From: Rahnella variigena
Lineage (GTDB): Bacteria > Pseudomonadota > Gammaproteobacteria > Enterobacterales > Enterobacteriaceae
Assembly: GCF_003610915.1 (NCBI RefSeq)
Contig: NZ_NSDJ01000001.1
Coordinates: forward strand, 1,116,001 to 1,180,000
Length of the DNA stretch: 64,000 nucleotides
Reading direction: 5' to 3'
The stretch's first letter is position 1; every line of letters begins with the position of its first letter. Positions 1 to 9,773 of the stretch are shown here, piece after piece. The notes under the pieces were generated by a model, which was not told the DNA's origin, did no database searches, and saw only the letters and a program-made list of their open reading frames with translations. A program made the position numbers and the translations under genes.

Positions 1-567
1 GATATGCAGATCGAAATGCTGCTTAACGACCGCAATCTGGATCTGATCGATGAAGGATTGGATCTGGCGGTGCGTATCGGGCACCAGGAAGATTCAGGCA
101 AAGTGGCGCGTAAGGTCTCGGAAGTGACCCGCGTACTGGTCGCCAGCCCGGCGTATCTGGCGCGGCATGGCGAACCGCAACATCCTTCGGAACTGGCCGC
201 GCACCAGACGGTGATGGGCACGCTGCGTACGCAAATCCGCGAATGGCGTTTCGGACCGCATGAGGATGATTTGCGCGTCCGGTTGTCACCGCGTCTGCTC
301 TCCAACGACGTGGAATCTCAGCTGCTGGCGGTGCGCAGCGGGCAGGGGATTGCACGCTTGCTGTCCTATCAGGTGAGCGACGATTTGCAGGCTGGCAGCA
401 TGGTGCGGCTTCTGGCGGAATTCGAACCACTGCCGTTGCCGGTACAACTGGTGGCGCAACAGGTGCAGCAGATGCCGCGCAAGGTCCGTACATTCTGGGA
501 TTTCGCCTGTCAGCGGCTGAGCGAACTTCCGCAACTTCATGCGCTGGACGCATCTTCTGAACAGTGA
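1..567 (+). CDS. LysR-family transcriptional regulator, C-terminal part (5' end outside window)
   Basis: The reading frame is open from the first base, so the gene starts upstream of the window. The roughly 188 visible residues contain the effector-binding domain of a LysR-type regulator, with the usual run LDLAVRIG near the start, a VASPAYLARHG segment, a GQGIARLLSYQV segment and a basic C-terminus typical of the CrgA/AaeR-like group. The DNA-binding helix-turn-helix is not in view. Its target is unknown. The esterase gene follows about 110 bp downstream on the same strand but has its own ribosome binding site. Confidence 0.85.
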   Translation, partial: DMQIEMLLNDRNLDLIDEGLDLAVRIGHQEDSGKVARKVSEVTRVLVASPAYLARHGEPQHPSELAAHQTVMGTLRTQIREWRFGPHEDDLRVRLSPRLLSNDVESQLLAVRSGQGIARLLSYQVSDDLQAGSMVRLLAEFEPLPLPVQLVAQQVQQMPRKVRTFWDFACQRLSELPQLHALDASSEQ

Positions 568-1863
<1,296 letters not shown>

Positions 1864-1871
1864 TCTACGCG

Positions 1872-1994
1872 CCTCCCTCTGCGAAGGGGGAGGATGGGAG
1901 GGGGTTCTAAAGGCATAACCAACGTTAAAGCCTAATTCAACTTATTGATTTTCAATTAATACCCCACCCCAACCCTCCCCTTCGCAGGGGAGGG
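1872..1994 (-). repeat. Palindrome-ended intergenic repeat, copy A (inverted relative to copies B and C)
   Basis: About 123 bp lie between the esterase and uvrA stop codons. Each end forms a C-rich/G-rich hairpin around a GCGAAG or CTTCGC centre (CCTCCCTCTGCGAAGGGGGAGG at one end, split here as CCTCCCTCTGCG and AAGGGGGAGG), and the middle is AT-rich. Its reverse complement aligns along its whole length with copy B (30696-30820), including the interior run TATTAAT, AATCA, GTTGAA and GCTTT. It sits between two converging genes, where it could also act as a bidirectional terminator. Confidence 0.85.
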
Positions 1995-2039
1995 CGCTGA
2001 TCGGCACTATCACCTCTGGGCAGGAGAGGAGCTAAATCA

Positions 2040-4895
2040 TTAAGCGCTTTTCTTCGCCTGCTGGCTGTGGCGTTCCAGCAACGGTTTCAGGAAGCGCGCG
2101 GTATGCGATTCTTTGCATTCCGCGACGGTTTCCGGCGTACCGGCGACCAGAATCTGTCCGCCGCCCGCACCGCCTTCCGGCCCGAGATCGACAATCCAGT
2201 CCGCCGTTTTAATCACGTCCAGATTGTGTTCAATCACCACGATGGTGTTGCCCTGATCGCGCAGCTGATGCAGTACTTCCAGCAGTTGCTGAATGTCGGC
2301 AAAGTGCAGGCCCGTGGTCGGTTCGTCGAGAATATACAACGTCTGACCGGTGCCGCGTTTGGACAGCTCACGCGCCAGTTTCACGCGCTGCGCTTCACCG
2401 CCGGACAGCGTGGTTGCTGACTGGCCGAGGCTGATGTAGGTCAGACCGACGTCGATCAGCGTCTGCAATTTACGCGCAAGAGCAGGGACGGCATCGAAGA
2501 AATCACGCGCTTCTTCAATGGTCATCTCCAGCACTTCGTGGATGCTCTTGCCTTTGTATTTAATTTCCAGCGTTTCGCGGTTATAGCGTTTGCCTTTGCA
2601 CTGATCGCACGGCACATAAATATCCGGCAGGAAGTGCATTTCGACTTTGATCACGCCGTCGCCCTGACAGGCTTCGCAGCGTCCACCTTTGACGTTGAAA
2701 CTGAAACGTCCCGGCGTATAACCGCGTGAACGTGATTCCGGTACACCGGCAAACAGTTCGCGAACCGGCGTGAAAATGCCGGTGTAGGTTGCCGGGTTAG
2801 AACGCGGCGTACGACCAATTGGGCTCTGATCGATGTCGATGACTTTATCGAAATGCCCCAGACCTTCGATTTCGCGATAAGGTGCGGCTTCGGCAATTGT
2901 CGCGCCATTCAGTTCGCGCTGTGCCAGCGGGAACAGCGTGTCGTTAATCAGCGTCGATTTACCCGAACCGGACACGCCGGTGATGCAGGTAAACAGGCCT
3001 ACCGGCAGCGTCAGCGTGACGTCTTTCAGGTTGTTGCCTTTGGCGCCGGAAAGTTTCAGCACTTTGGTGGCATCCGCCGGAACGCGCTGCGCCGGTACAG
3101 AGATTTCACGTTTGCCGCTCAGGAACTGGCCGGTCAGTGAATTCTCGGTCGCCATAATGTCTTCAGCGGTGCCTTCTGCCACCACTTCGCCGCCATGCAC
3201 GCCAGCACCCGGACCGATATCAATAATATGGTCAGCGGCGCGGATCGCGTCTTCGTCGTGCTCGACCACAATGACGGTATTACCCAGGTCGCGAAGGTGG
3301 ATCAGGGTTTCCAGCAGACGCTCGTTATCGCGCTGATGCAGGCCGATAGAGGGCTCATCCAGCACGTACATGACGCCCACCAGACCGGCACCAATCTGGC
3401 TCGCCAGACGGATACGCTGGGCTTCGCCGCCGGACAGCGTTTCCGCAGAACGGGACAGCGAGAGATAGTTCAGACCAACGTTCACCAGGAATTTCAGGCG
3501 ATCGCCAATCTCTTTCAGCACTTTCTCAGCAATCTTGGCGCGCTGACCGCTGAGTTTCATATTACGGAAGAAATCCATCGCATGACCGATGCTGAAATCA
3601 GAGATTTCCGGCAACGTCGTTTCTTCCACGAACACGTTACGTGCTTCTTCACGCAGGCGTGTGCCACGGCAGGACGTACACGGGCGGTTGCTGATGTATT
3701 TCGACAGTTCTTCACGTACCGCGCTGGATTCCGTTTCTTTATAACGGCGTTCCATATTGTGCAGCACACCTTCAAACGGATGGCGGCGGATAGAGGTATC
3801 ACCGCGATCGTTGATGTATTTGAATTCAATCGTAGTTTTGCCGGAACCGTGCAGGATGGCGTGTTTTACGTCGCTGCTCAGTTCGTTAAACGGCGCTTCC
3901 ACGTCGAAATCATAATGCTCGCCAAGAGAGCGCAGCATCTGGAAGTAATAGAAGTTACGGCGATCCCAGCCACGAATTGCGCCACCTGCCAGTGAAAGCT
4001 CAGGGTTTTGCACCACGCGTTCCGGGTCGAAGAATTGCTGCACGCCCAGCCCGTCACAGGTCGGACAGGCACCGGCCGGGTTATTGAACGAGAACATACG
4101 CGGTTCCAGTTCGCGCATACTGTAGCCGCACACCGGACAGGCGAAGTTGGCAGAGAACAGCATCTCATCGGCTTTCGGGTCATCCATATCGGCGACCACG
4201 GCGGTACCGCCGGAAAGCTCGAGCGCAGTTTCAAACGATTCCGCCAGACGCTGTGCCAGATCCTCGCGCACTTTAAAGCGGTCAACGACCACTTCAATGG
4301 TGTGCTTTTTCTGCAATTCTAATTTCGGCGGATCGGAAAGATCACACACTTCGCCGTCGATACGTGCACGGATATAGCCCTGCGACGCCAGGTTTTCCAG
4401 CGTCTTGGTGTGCTCGCCTTTGCGGTCTTTAACAATGGTCGCCAGCAGCATCAGGCGCTGGCCTTCCGGCTGCGCGAGGACGTTATCCACCATCTGACTG
4501 ACGGTCTGGGCTGACAGCGGAATATTATGATCCGGGCAGCGCGGCTCGCCCACGCGGGCAAACAGCAGACGCAGGTAGTCGTGGATTTCGGTGATCGTCC
4601 CGACGGTTGAACGCGGGTTGTGTGACGTTGATTTTTGCTCAATCGAAATCGCCGGAGACAGACCTTCAATATGGTCGACGTCCGGTTTTTCCATTAAGGA
4701 TAAAAATTGGCGTGCATAGGCAGACAGCGACTCGACGTAGCGGCGCTGGCCTTCGGCGTACAGCGTATCGAACGCCAGAGAGGACTTGCCTGAACCGGAT
4801 AAGCCGGTGACAACAATCAGTTTGTCGCGCGGAATAATCAGGTTGATATTCTTGAGATTATGGGTGCGTGCGCCCCGAACTTCGATCTTATCCAT
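2040..4895 (-). CDS. uvrA: UvrABC excinuclease subunit A
   Basis: DNA damage-recognition ATPase of nucleotide excision repair, which loads UvrB. The 951-residue product is close to the usual 940. It has two ABC ATPase halves: Walker [10 protein letters not shown] near residue 31 and GVSGSGKST near 640, and two LSGGEAQR signatures. CxxC zinc-binding motifs are present (CPVCGYS, CPTCDG, and CEACQG...[10 protein letters not shown]). The N-terminus [17 protein letters not shown] matches known UvrA proteins, so the start is secure. It diverges from ssb across an SOS box, as in E. coli. Confidence 0.98.
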   Translation of the reverse strand: MDKIEVRGARTHNLKNINLIIPRDKLIVVTGLSGSGKSSLAFDTLYAEGQRRYVESLSAYARQFLSLMEKPDVDHIEGLSPAISIEQKSTSHNPRSTVGTITEIHDYLRLLFARVGEPRCPDHNIPLSAQTVSQMVDNVLAQPEGQRLMLLATIVKDRKGEHTKTLENLASQGYIRARIDGEVCDLSDPPKLELQKKHTIEVVVDRFKVREDLAQRLAESFETALELSGGTAVVADMDDPKADEMLFSANFACPVCGYSMRELEPRMFSFNNPAGACPTCDGLGVQQFFDPERVVQNPELSLAGGAIRGWDRRNFYYFQMLRSLGEHYDFDVEAPFNELSSDVKHAILHGSGKTTIEFKYINDRGDTSIRRHPFEGVLHNMERRYKETESSAVREELSKYISNRPCTSCRGTRLREEARNVFVEETTLPEISDFSIGHAMDFFRNMKLSGQRAKIAEKVLKEIGDRLKFLVNVGLNYLSLSRSAETLSGGEAQRIRLASQIGAGLVGVMYVLDEPSIGLHQRDNERLLETLIHLRDLGNTVIVVEHDEDAIRAADHIIDIGPGAGVHGGEVVAEGTAEDIMATENSLTGQFLSGKREISVPAQRVPADATKVLKLSGAKGNNLKDVTLTLPVGLFTCITGVSGSGKSTLINDTLFPLAQRELNGATIAEAAPYREIEGLGHFDKVIDIDQSPIGRTPRSNPATYTGIFTPVRELFAGVPESRSRGYTPGRFSFNVKGGRCEACQGDGVIKVEMHFLPDIYVPCDQCKGKRYNRETLEIKYKGKSIHEVLEMTIEEARDFFDAVPALARKLQTLIDVGLTYISLGQSATTLSGGEAQRVKLARELSKRGTGQTLYILDEPTTGLHFADIQQLLEVLHQLRDQGNTIVVIEHNLDVIKTADWIVDLGPEGGAGGGQILVAGTPETVAECKESHTARFLKPLLERHSQQAKKSA

Positions 4896-5035
4896 TCATC
4901 ATTCCCGGATTAACTTGATAGCTCACCGTGCCGGTAACCGCCGTGAAAACCTGTTTCGCGCCAGCCATCGAATCGGGCACAGAGAAGAACGTAACGCGCA
5001 ATTATGACACAAATCACAATCTGTGCCACCCCAAA

Positions 5036-5055
5036 ACCTGAATGTATATCCAGTA
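5036..5055. promoter_or_regulatory. LexA (SOS) box shared by uvrA and ssb
   Basis: The sequence ACCTGAATGTATATCCAGTA contains a perfect CTG-N10-CAG with an AT-rich centre, the LexA operator signature. It lies in the 326-bp gap between divergent uvrA (start 4895) and ssb (start 5222), the same place as the E. coli uvrA/ssb SOS box. The rest of this gap is promoter DNA with no gene that I can support. Confidence 0.9.
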
Positions 5056-5221
5056 CTCGATGTAACGATGGAATGTTTGCTGAACAATCTGGAAAGAATG
5101 CCGCATCCTCAGACATCCATGGTACGAAGGTATCGTTTTATGGTTATAATGCTGCAAAGTGTGACCTTCCACACCTCGGATTGTGGTTTCAACCACGACA
5201 TACATCATCAGGAGAATCCAC

Positions 5222-5764
5222 ATGGCCAGCAGAGGCGTAAACAAAGTTATTCTCGTCGGTAATCTGGGACAAGACCCGGAAGTCCGCTACATGCCTAACG
5301 GCGGCGCGGTTGCCAACATCACTCTGGCAACGTCTGAAAGCTGGCGTGACAAAGCCACCGGCGAGCAGAAAGAAAAAACGGAATGGCACCGTGTGGTGTT
5401 GTTCGGCAAATTAGCGGAAGTCGCAGGCGAATACCTGAAGAAAGGTTCTCAGGTCTACATCGAAGGCGCACTGCAAACCCGTAAATGGACCGATCAGGCT
5501 GGCGTTGAAAAATACACCACCGAAGTCGTCGTTAACGTGGGCGGCACCATGCAGATGCTCGGCGGCCGTGCCGGCGGCGGCGCACCAGCAGGTGGCGGTC
5601 AGCCATCCGCAGGCGGCCAGCAAGGCGGTTGGGGTCAGCCTCAGCAGCCACAAGGCGGCAACCAGTTCAGCGGCGGCCAGCAGGCTCGTCCGGCTGCGCA
5701 AAACAACGCGCCAGCACAGAACAACGAACCACCAATGGATTTCGACGACGATATCCCGTTCTGA
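5222..5764 (+). CDS. ssb: Single-stranded DNA-binding protein
   Basis: Tetrameric protein that coats single-stranded DNA in replication, recombination and repair. The 180-residue product has an OB fold over about residues 1-110 ([21 protein letters not shown] at the N-terminus, [14 protein letters not shown]), a Gly/Gln/Pro-rich linker, and the acidic tip MDFDDDIPF that docks partner proteins. The ATG at 5222 is chosen over the upstream in-frame start because an AGGAG motif precedes it and the N-terminus then matches the family. A strong terminator follows. Confidence 0.98.
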   Translation: MASRGVNKVILVGNLGQDPEVRYMPNGGAVANITLATSESWRDKATGEQKEKTEWHRVVLFGKLAEVAGEYLKKGSQVYIEGALQTRKWTDQAGVEKYTTEVVVNVGGTMQMLGGRAGGGAPAGGGQPSAGGQQGGWGQPQQPQGGNQFSGGQQARPAAQNNAPAQNNEPPMDFDDDIPF

Positions 5765-5798
5765 TTGTTTGCCTTCGGGCATCAACGTTCAGAACAAC

Positions 5799-5822
5799 AA
5801 AAAGCCCCGAAAGGGGCTTTTT
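5799..5822 (+). terminator. Rho-independent terminator after ssb
   Basis: Stem AAAAAGCCCC paired with GGGGCTTTTT around a GAAA loop, starting 34 bp after the ssb stop. The A-run and T-run make it usable from both sides, so it may also end the converging amidohydrolase transcript. Confidence 0.93.
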
Positions 5823-5852
5823 GCTATCCGGTATTCAGGGATCTCTGATACC

Positions 5853-7265
5853 TCACACTTTCCCAACAGCTCCAAACACTAATCTGCCCTGATGGAATGT
5901 CGCTTTCACCTCCGACACCCGCGCGACCGCTTCGGCGGAGCAGCTGGCGTCGACCAGGATCATTTCGGCGTTATCGTTCACCGCAGGCCACTGGCGTTTG
6001 CCGCTGTCGTCGAGCGGCAGGACGTTGCCGGTGGCGATAGCGAGGGAGCGCGTCAGGCCAAATTCGTCGGAGTTGCCGTAGAGCTGGGCGTAGAGGCTGG
6101 CTTTTTCCAGCATGCTGCCGGTACCGAACGGCGACCAGTGGTCGATTACACTGTCGGTGCCGGTCATAACAAATACGCCATTCTGGCTGAGCTGCGGCAG
6201 CGGCATGTTCAGTTTACCGAGCGGAATGGTGGAGGCGACGGTGAACTGCTGTTCGGCAAGCCCGTTGATTACCTCGTCGAGTTCTGCGCCCTGCATCATC
6301 GCCAGTGCGAAACCGTGGCTGAGCGTCACTTTGCCTTTCAGCTGCGGGTTTTTCTCCACCGTCTGAATCATGTATTTCACTGCCGCAATCCCTGCTGGCG
6401 TGGTTTCATGCAGATGAATATCCACGCCCTTGTTGGTATCGAGCGCAATCTGGAACATCGCGTCGAGGGATTTTTCCATCGCGCCGTCCACGTTGGTCGG
6501 ATCCAGCCCGCCGACGTACTGCACGCCCATTTGCATCGCTTCGCGCATCAGGCCATCGACTTTTGAATGCAGTAAACCGTGCTGCGGGAACGCCACGATT
6601 TCACAACTGAAATCCTGTTGATGTTTTTCCAGCGCTATCTTCAGATGTTCAAGGCTTTTCAGGCCGCTGACCGGGTCGATATTGCAGTGGCTGCGCGCAA
6701 CAGTCGTGCCTTTGGAATGCAGCAGGCCAATGATTGCTTCAGCGTGTTCCACCGATGTCGGTAACAGTTGGGGGATCAGCACCTGTTCGCGGGCAATCAT
6801 GTCCATGATGGTTTTGCCTTTACGCGGGCGGGGTGCTTGCCATTTGCCGCCGTAGAAGGTCTTGTCGAGGTGAATATGCATGTCGCGTGTCGCGGGCAGC
6901 AGAAGTAATCCTCTGGCATCAAATGCAGGCAAGGTGCTGGCCGGGGCATCTTTTGCAGGCTGGATCGCCACGATTTTGCCGTTGTTGATTTCCAGGTTGT
7001 ACAGCCCGGTTTGGGTGGCGACAACGATATCGCCTTCGCGCTCAAAACCCTCTTCCAGCCGCACATTGCGCAGCTGGTAATGCGGTGCAGAAATCGCGTT
7101 GATCTGGATGACATCGTCACATTTTTCGTCCAGCGCGCCCGCTTTAAACGGCGCGGCCGATGCGATTCCGGAGGACATTCCTGCGGTGAGCAATGCGCCG
7201 GTGGCGGTGATTTTGGCGCTATGAGAGAGAAAGTTTCTGCGGCTTTGTTGCTGAGGATTTTGCAC
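5853..7265 (-). CDS. Tat-exported amidohydrolase, cytosine deaminase-like
   Basis: Metal-dependent hydrolase of the amidohydrolase superfamily, CodA-like branch. Metal-site motifs are visible: MHIHLDKTF (HxH), HLHETTPAG, TLSHGFAL and GTDSVIDHWSPFGTG with the catalytic Asp. The N-terminus has a twin-arginine motif (SRRNFLS) followed by a hydrophobic stretch and a SAAPFK cleavage region, which predicts folded export to the periplasm. I chose the GTG at 7265 because AAGGA lies seven bases upstream; an in-frame ATG at 7283 lacks a Shine-Dalgarno. The substrate is not identifiable: cytosine, another nucleobase or a cyclic amide are all possible. A LysR gene lies just upstream on the same strand. 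Confidence 0.8.
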   Translation of the reverse strand: MQNPQQQSRRNFLSHSAKITATGALLTAGMSSGIASAAPFKAGALDEKCDDVIQINAISAPHYQLRNVRLEEGFEREGDIVVATQTGLYNLEINNGKIVAIQPAKDAPASTLPAFDARGLLLLPATRDMHIHLDKTFYGGKWQAPRPRKGKTIMDMIAREQVLIPQLLPTSVEHAEAIIGLLHSKGTTVARSHCNIDPVSGLKSLEHLKIALEKHQQDFSCEIVAFPQHGLLHSKVDGLMREAMQMGVQYVGGLDPTNVDGAMEKSLDAMFQIALDTNKGVDIHLHETTPAGIAAVKYMIQTVEKNPQLKGKVTLSHGFALAMMQGAELDEVINGLAEQQFTVASTIPLGKLNMPLPQLSQNGVFVMTGTDSVIDHWSPFGTGSMLEKASLYAQLYGNSDEFGLTRSLAIATGNVLPLDDSGKRQWPAVNDNAEMILVDASCSAEAVARVSEVKATFHQGRLVFGAVGKV

Positions 7266-7377
7266 GTCGAATTCCTTAATCATGATGCGGGAGGATGCTG
7301 TTTCCCTTTCACCCTAAAAGATATCGCCGGTTCCGGCTGCGATTTTTCCCACTGCCTGTCAGTGGGAAACGTAATGG

Positions 7378-8232
7378 CTAACTGAGCTGACAAAAATCTT
7401 TTAATTTTCCGGCCAGTGCGATTTGTGCCGGTGTTGCGTCGGGGCGATAAAACAGCGCGAGTTCGACGTTATTCACCGGCGGCAAGCCGCTTTCGGTGTC
7501 TAAAATCCGGTGTTCCGGCAGGCGGCAACTGGCAGGCAATAAGGTGACGCCCAGTCCGGCGGCACTTGCGGCGACCAGCGCCGCGAGGCTGGCGCTGCTG
7601 TAACTGATGCGCCAGCTGCGTCCGAGAGTATCCAGCGCCTGACACAGTTCTTCGCGGTATAACCCGTTGAGCGGAAACAGCACCAGCGGGATCGGATCCC
7701 GTTCAAACGCCGGAAACGCGGCGCTGTCGAGCCACTGCATCGGCTCGGGGCGCGAGGCATTGGCTTTCTCGCCGGAGAGTTGTTTCACCAGAATAATATC
7801 CAGCATCTCCTGCTGCCAGGTGCGGCGAAGTTCGTGGCTCAGGCCGCTGGTCACATCGAGGCGGATATGCGGATGGGCGCGGCTGAACTGGGCCAGCAAC
7901 GATGTGGTGGCGGCGGCAAAATCTTCCGGCACGCCAAGACGCACCACGCCGTCCGGCCACTGGTCACTCAGCGCGTCGTGCGCTTCACCGTTCAGCGCGA
8001 TAATCCGCCGCGCATAACCCAGCAACCGTTCGCCTTCTTCGGTGAGCTTAACCTGATGTGAAGTGCGTTCCAGCAGCGGCTTGCCCAGCGCCTCTTCCAG
8101 CCGGCGGATTTGCTGGCTGACGGTGGATTGCGAGAGATAAACGCGGTCGGCAGCACGGGTAAAACTACCGGTTTCGCAAACGGCGACAAAACTAAGCAAC
8201 TGCTGCGGGCTGAACATCGGATAGCGATTCAT
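7378..8232 (-). CDS. LysR-family regulator, divergent from hpxO
   Basis: The 284-residue protein has the N-terminal LysR helix-turn-helix (FVAVCETGSFTRAADRVYLSQSTVSQQIRRLE) and a substrate-binding domain whose layout resembles the LrhA/HexA group (GVPEDFA, IPLVLFP, AGLGVTLLPAS). It is transcribed towards the amidohydrolase (94-bp gap to the ATG, 112 bp to the GTG) and away from hpxO across a 256-bp gap. LysR proteins commonly control a divergent neighbour, and Klebsiella hpxO clusters carry a LysR regulator (HpxR). Control of hpxO, the amidohydrolase or both is inference. Confidence 0.85.
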   Translation of the reverse strand: MNRYPMFSPQQLLSFVAVCETGSFTRAADRVYLSQSTVSQQIRRLEEALGKPLLERTSHQVKLTEEGERLLGYARRIIALNGEAHDALSDQWPDGVVRLGVPEDFAAATTSLLAQFSRAHPHIRLDVTSGLSHELRRTWQQEMLDIILVKQLSGEKANASRPEPMQWLDSAAFPAFERDPIPLVLFPLNGLYREELCQALDTLGRSWRISYSSASLAALVAASAAGLGVTLLPASCRLPEHRILDTESGLPPVNNVELALFYRPDATPAQIALAGKLKDFCQLS

Positions 8233-8488
8233 TTTATAAATACTTATGTTTTATGTATTCAAAATATCAATACCATCCAGATTACCAACCTTCGCCCGTG
8301 CGCACCAGACTGGTTCATTGCATGCTGGTTGCGGCACGTTTGCTCCAAAAGTGCGCCTCGTTTTAGCGCATTCCGTTCACGCTTTGGCAGTGGTTGATTT
8401 CACTTAAGATTGACTACAAGGCTTTGGCGGTAAATCGTCTTTCTGGTACAGAAATTGCTTTTCCCTAAAGAGACTCAGGGGAGAAAAT

Positions 8489-9646
8489 ATGAAAGCGATC
8501 GTGATTGGTGGCGGTATTGGCGGTGTGTGTGCGGCGATTGCGCTGAAGCGTTTTGGTATCGAAACGGCGGTATACGAGGCAGTGAAAGAGATCAAACCGG
8601 TCGGCGCGGCGATCTCCATCTGGCCTAACGGCGTGAAGTGCCTGAATTATCTCGGCATGAAAGATGCGCTGCGCGAACTTGGCGGCAACATGCGTTTTAT
8701 GGCGTACAAAGAATATCAGCAGGGTCAGACCATGACGCGTTTCAGTATGGATCCGCTGATCCAGAGCGTCGGCGAGCAGCCGTATCCGGTGGCGCGTGCG
8801 GAACTTCAGTCGATGCTGCTCGAGACGTATGGCCGCGATCAGGTGCAGTTTGGCAAGCGCGTGACGCATGTTGAAGGATCCGCCGACAGCGTGACCGCCT
8901 GGTTTGACGACGGCACGTCTGCGACCGGTGATTTACTGATTGCCGCCGACGGCACCCATTCTGTTATCCGCCAGCATGTTCTGGGCTATGCGACGGAGCG
9001 CCGCTACGCCGGTTACGTCAACTGGAACGGCCTGGTGGAAATCGACGAAAGCATCGCGCCTGCCGATCAATGGACGACGTTTGTCGGCGAAGGTAAACGC
9101 GTTTCGCTGATGCCGGTGAGCGGCAACCGTTTTTATTTCTTCTTTGATGTGCCGCTGCCGAAAGGTTTGCCGCAGGATCGCACCACCGTGCGCGAGGATT
9201 TGCAGGGCTACTTTGCGGGCTGGGCGGAACCGGTGCAGAAGCTGATCAGCCAGATCAATCCTGAAACCACTAACCGCGTCGAAATCCACGATATCGAACC
9301 CTTTATGCAACTGGTCAAAGGCCGTATTGCGCTGCTCGGCGATTCCGGTCACAGCACCACGCCGGATATCGGGCAGGGTGGTTGTGCGGCGATGGAAGAC
9401 GCAGTCGTACTAGCGAATATGCTGCAAACCAATTCATTAGGCATTGAAGACGCATTGCTGCGTTATCAGGAAAAACGCGCATATCGCGTGAAGGATCTGG
9501 TTCTGAAAGCGCGTAAACGCTGCGATGTCACTCACGGCAAAGAAATGGCCGTGACCGAACAATGGTATGAGGATTTGAAAACTGAAACCGGTGAACGCAT
9601 TCTTTCGGGAATGTGTGAAACCATTCTGGGCGGCCCACTGGAATAG
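8489..9646 (+). CDS. hpxO: FAD-dependent urate hydroxylase
   Basis: Flavoprotein monooxygenase converting urate to 5-hydroxyisourate in purine catabolism. The 385-residue length equals Klebsiella HpxO within a residue, and long stretches match it as I remember it: EAVKEIKPVGAAIS near residue 32, RYAGYVNWNGLVEIDE near 170 and GHSTTPDIGQGGCAAMED near 290. The FAD motif GGGIGG lies at residues 7-12, and the second flavin site is GDSGHSTTPD. The start at 8489 follows GGGGAGAAAAT. The later enzymes of the route (hydroxyisourate hydrolase, OHCU decarboxylase) are not in this window. Confidence 0.9.
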   Translation: MKAIVIGGGIGGVCAAIALKRFGIETAVYEAVKEIKPVGAAISIWPNGVKCLNYLGMKDALRELGGNMRFMAYKEYQQGQTMTRFSMDPLIQSVGEQPYPVARAELQSMLLETYGRDQVQFGKRVTHVEGSADSVTAWFDDGTSATGDLLIAADGTHSVIRQHVLGYATERRYAGYVNWNGLVEIDESIAPADQWTTFVGEGKRVSLMPVSGNRFYFFFDVPLPKGLPQDRTTVREDLQGYFAGWAEPVQKLISQINPETTNRVEIHDIEPFMQLVKGRIALLGDSGHSTTPDIGQGGCAAMEDAVVLANMLQTNSLGIEDALLRYQEKRAYRVKDLVLKARKRCDVTHGKEMAVTEQWYEDLKTETGERILSGMCETILGGPLE

Positions 9647-9683
9647 CGCGGTGACTGGCAGGAAATAACTTTTTACACATCCT

Positions 9684-9710
9684 TAAAGTTTCCTGTGTTT
9701 TTGCCGAAAA
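9684..9710 (+). promoter_or_regulatory. Sigma-28 (FliA) flagellar promoter
   Basis: TAAAGTTT at 9684-9691, an 11-bp spacer, then GCCGAAAA at 9703-9710. The FliA consensus is TAAAGTTT-N11-GCCGATAA, so 15 of 16 positions match with exact spacing. It lies 63 bp before the ATG of the downstream 528-residue protein and points at it. Confidence 0.85.
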
Positions 9711-9773
9711 TAGCATCAGAAGGATCAAGGTATCCACTGGCGCTTTGACGCAAAAACATAGGGACTCATCAGG

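Noticed and set aside
3195..3995. 266-codon open frame antisense to uvrA
   Set aside because: It lies wholly inside uvrA on the other strand, its residue composition is that of a shadow frame, and there is no ribosome binding site or recognisable domain.
8315..8332. Possible sigma-54 promoter upstream of hpxO
   Set aside because: A GG-N10-GC spacing can be found, but the surrounding bases match the consensus poorly, unlike the clear site at 39436.
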